Shown one piece after another: positions 40,578-42,801 of a stretch of DNA of 42,801 bases. Numbering within the stretch: position 1 is the first letter of the stretch; each line of letters opens with the position of its first letter. Where the stretch lies: the NCBI GenBank assembly GCA_963607765.1, contig CAVDDT010000025.1:1-42801 (forward strand), given 5' to 3'. Below the pieces are notes generated by a model that did not search any database, was not told the origin of the DNA, and worked only from the letters and a program-made list of their open reading frames with translations. The translations under genes and the position numbers were made by a program. The stretch comes from Colivicinus sp963607765. GTDB taxonomy: Bacteria > Bacillota_I > Bacilli_A > Erysipelotrichales > Erysipelotrichaceae.

Positions 40578-42770
40578 ATGAAAGAAGTTTTTACTTTAGA
40601 TTTCTACGGTCGTAAGTTAACTGTTGAGACTGGTGAAATCGCTAAGCAGGCCGGGGGGTCTGTACTAGTCCGTTATGAGGATACTGTTGTTTTATCAACT
40701 GCTTGTGCAAGCAATGTTGCTAAGGATACTGATTTTTTTCCATTAACAGTATCATTTGAAGAAAAGTTATATTCAGTAGGTAAAATTCCTGGTGGTTTCT
40801 TAAGAAGAGAAGGAAGACCAAGTGAACACGCTACTTTAACTGCAAGATTAATCGATAGACCAATTAGACCACTATTTGCTGAAGGCTTTAGAAATGAAGT
40901 TCAAGTTGTTAATACTGTAATGTCAGTTGACAAGGATTGTTCAGCTGAAATGGCTGCATTATTCGGTGCTTCTCTTGCATTATGTATTTCAAATATTCCG
41001 TTTAATGGCCCAGTAGCTGGCGTTAAAGTTGGCTATGTTGATGGTGAATTTGTTGTTAACCCAACTGTTGAACAAATGAATAGATCATTAATTGATTTAA
41101 CTGTTGCCGGTACAAAACAAGCATTGGATATGGTTGAAGCTGGTGCTAAAGAAGTTAGCGAAGATTTAATGCTTGATGCTTTAATGTTTGGACATGAAAA
41201 AGTAAAAGAATTATGTGCTTTCCAAGAAGAAATCATTGCTAAAGTTGGCAAGGAAAAGATGGAAGTTGTTCTTTATGAAATTGATCCTAGAATTAAAGAA
41301 TACGTTAATGCTAATGGTAAAGAAAGACTTGAAAAAGCCGTTTCTATTCATGACAAACTAGAATCATATAATGCTCAAGAATCTATCACTAAAGAGATGC
41401 AAGAACATTTTGCTTATGATGCATCATTAAGTGAAAAGGAAATTGATAAGCTAGTTAAACAAACTAATGAATATTGCACAGAAATTATTGCTAATGAAGT
41501 TAGAAGATTAATTTCAGTGGAAAAGATTAGACCTGATGGTAGAGCTCTTGACGAAATTAGACCTTTAAATTCTCAAGTTGATTTACTTCCTAGAGTTCAT
41601 GGTTCTGCTATGTTTACTCGTGGACAAACTCAAGTTATGTCTATTACTACTTTGGGTCCTTTGGGTGATAATCAAATCATTGATGATTTAACCGAAGTAG
41701 AAGAAAAGAGATTTATGCATCAATATAACTTCCCACCTTATTCAGTTGGCGAAGTTGGTAGAATGGGTAATCCTGGTAGAAGAGAAATTGGACATGGTGC
41801 ACTTGGTGAAAGAGCACTTAAGCAAGTTATTCCTTCTGAAGAAGAATTCCCATATGCAATTAGAACTGTTGCTGAAGTAGTAGAATCAAATGGTTCAAGT
41901 TCTCAAGCATCAATTTGTGCTGGCACTATGTCTTTAATGGCTGCTGGTGTTCCAATCAAAGCTCCTGTAGCTGGTGTTGCTATGGGCTTAATTGAAGTTG
42001 GTGATTCTTATTCAATCTTAACTGATATTCAAGGCATGGAAGACCACTATGGTGATATGGACTTTAAGGTAGCTGGTACTAAAGATGGTATCACTGCTCT
42101 TCAAATGGATATCAAGTGCACCGGTATTAGTAGAGAAATTTTCAAGGAAGCTTTAGCTCAAGCTAAGAAGGGCAGACTTGAAATTCTAGATAACATGATG
42201 GCTTGTATCTCAGAACCTAGAAAAGATGTTTCTAAGTACGCTCCTAAGATGGATACATTCAATATTCCTGTGGATAAGATTAAAGATGTTATCGGTAAGG
42301 GCGGCGATCAAATCAATAAGATTATCGAAGAATGTGACAATATTAAGATTGATATTAATGATGATGGTAAGGTAATTCTATACCATATGGATAGAGAAAC
42401 AATCAACAAGGCAAAGGCTATCATCCAAGACATTGCTAGAGTAGCCCAAGTTGGTGATATCTATGATGCTACTGTTGTAAGACTTGAAAAATTTGGTGCC
42501 TTTGTAGAATTATTCAAGGGCCAAGATGCATTGCTTCATGTATCTAAGATTTCTCATGAAAGAGTTAATAAGCCAGAAGATGTATTAAAGATTGGCGACA
42601 AGATTAAAGTCAAAGTAATGGAAATTGATGAAAAAGGCAGAGTCAATGTAAGTGCTAAGGAATTATTACCTAAGCCTGAAAAAACTGAATCTGTTGAAAA
42701 AGTTGAAGATGCTCCTAAGGAAGAAGAACACAAGGGAGAAAGAAGATTCTTCGGCAAGAAAATCGGTTAA
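40578..42770 (+). CDS. pnp: Polyribonucleotide nucleotidyltransferase (PNPase)
   Basis: 730 residues. Two RNase PH-like domains (the first starts FTLDFYGRKLTVETGEIAKQ; the second contains EKIRPDGRALDEIRPLNSQV) are joined by an all-helical linker. KH domain GKGGDQINKI lies near residue 580, and the S1 domain (DATVVRLEKFGAFVELFKGQ) follows. The extreme C-terminus is Lys/Glu rich. It degrades RNA 3'-5' using phosphate and takes part in the RNA degradosome with RNase J and RNase Y. Strong terminator after the stop. The usual neighbour rpsO is 6.8 kb upstream. Confidence 0.98.
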   Translation: MKEVFTLDFYGRKLTVETGEIAKQAGGSVLVRYEDTVVLSTACASNVAKDTDFFPLTVSFEEKLYSVGKIPGGFLRREGRPSEHATLTARLIDRPIRPLFAEGFRNEVQVVNTVMSVDKDCSAEMAALFGASLALCISNIPFNGPVAGVKVGYVDGEFVVNPTVEQMNRSLIDLTVAGTKQALDMVEAGAKEVSEDLMLDALMFGHEKVKELCAFQEEIIAKVGKEKMEVVLYEIDPRIKEYVNANGKERLEKAVSIHDKLESYNAQESITKEMQEHFAYDASLSEKEIDKLVKQTNEYCTEIIANEVRRLISVEKIRPDGRALDEIRPLNSQVDLLPRVHGSAMFTRGQTQVMSITTLGPLGDNQIIDDLTEVEEKRFMHQYNFPPYSVGEVGRMGNPGRREIGHGALGERALKQVIPSEEEFPYAIRTVAEVVESNGSSSQASICAGTMSLMAAGVPIKAPVAGVAMGLIEVGDSYSILTDIQGMEDHYGDMDFKVAGTKDGITALQMDIKCTGISREIFKEALAQAKKGRLEILDNMMACISEPRKDVSKYAPKMDTFNIPVDKIKDVIGKGGDQINKIIEECDNIKIDINDDGKVILYHMDRETINKAKAIIQDIARVAQVGDIYDATVVRLEKFGAFVELFKGQDALLHVSKISHERVNKPEDVLKIGDKIKVKVMEIDEKGRVNVSAKELLPKPEKTESVEKVEDAPKEEEHKGERRFFGKKIG

Positions 42771-42772
42771 CT

Positions 42773-42801
42773 AAAATGGAATGCAATGCATTCCATTTTT
42801 T
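42773..42801 (+). terminator. pnp terminator at the window edge
   Basis: AAAATGGAATGC (42773-42784) pairs with GCATTCCATTTT (42788-42799) around AAT, with a T-run to the last base. Confidence 0.92.

Noticed and set aside
1..42801. Search for tRNA or rRNA genes, CRISPR repeats, transposases, integrases and phage genes
   Set aside because: No cloverleaf-like run with a TTCGA loop, no regularly spaced repeats and no mobile-element protein was recognised. A tRNAscan or CRISPR search would be decisive, but nothing was visible by reading.

Overview
The window is a stretch of low-G+C (roughly one third G+C by eye) chromosome from a member of the Bacillota. A T-box riboswitch precedes hisS-aspS, Shine-Dalgarno sites are of the AGGAGG type, and the order rnjB-like / ftsK-spoIIIE / ymfF / ymfH matches the Bacillus subtilis rnjB-spoIIIE-ymfFH neighbourhood. 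TGA is used as a stop, so the code is standard and this is not a Mycoplasma. The lineage is probably near the Erysipelotrichia / RF39 / Mollicutes-related branch; that placement is inference from gene style only.

Region 1 (1-5619): the last codons of a RelA/SpoT-type gene end at a bidirectional terminator, followed by an accessory cassette. The cassette has a minus-strand HTH + helical-repeat regulator, then a plus-strand chain of four overlapping genes: a small secreted protein with a clear signal peptide, an FtsX-type permease, a MacB/LolD-type ATPase and a second FtsX-type permease. This cassette sits between relA and hisS, genes that lie close together in many Bacilli. It is the best candidate for an undescribed system: a secreted peptide/protein with its own transporter and a possible peptide-sensing regulator.

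Region 2 (5605-8864): a T-box leader controls hisS-aspS. Its specifier loop reads GACAC, which overlaps an Asp codon (GAC) and a His codon (CAC), matching both downstream synthetases.

Region 3 (8871-13774): a metabolic accessory block with an FAD-dependent oxidoreductase, a DASS/SLC13 anion permease, a YczE-like membrane protein, a convergent LysR regulator and a divergent 2[4Fe-4S] ferredoxin (57 aa). Two strong inverted repeats without U-tracts bracket the oxidoreductase-permease pair.

Region 4 (13797-29497): housekeeping genes. These are miaB, a catalytically degenerate RNase J paralogue, ftsK/spoIIIE, two M16-like peptidase genes (one without, one with the zinc motif), a short SSB, a DUF2779-like nuclease, long-form HPF with a small overlapping gene, ptsI, a split glycosyltransferase pair (PssD/PssE type), a YebC-family protein, a YiaK/DlgD-like dehydrogenase and rpsT on the minus strand.

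Region 5 (29558-42801): fmt-lepA-hemW; rpsO with a structured leader; an unexplained structured intergenic stretch; a TetR-regulated FtsX-type ABC transporter; tex; and pnp with its terminator at the window edge. The TetR-ABC module and tex separate rpsO from pnp, which are commonly adjacent. No tRNA or rRNA genes, CRISPR arrays, insertion sequences or phage genes were recognised.
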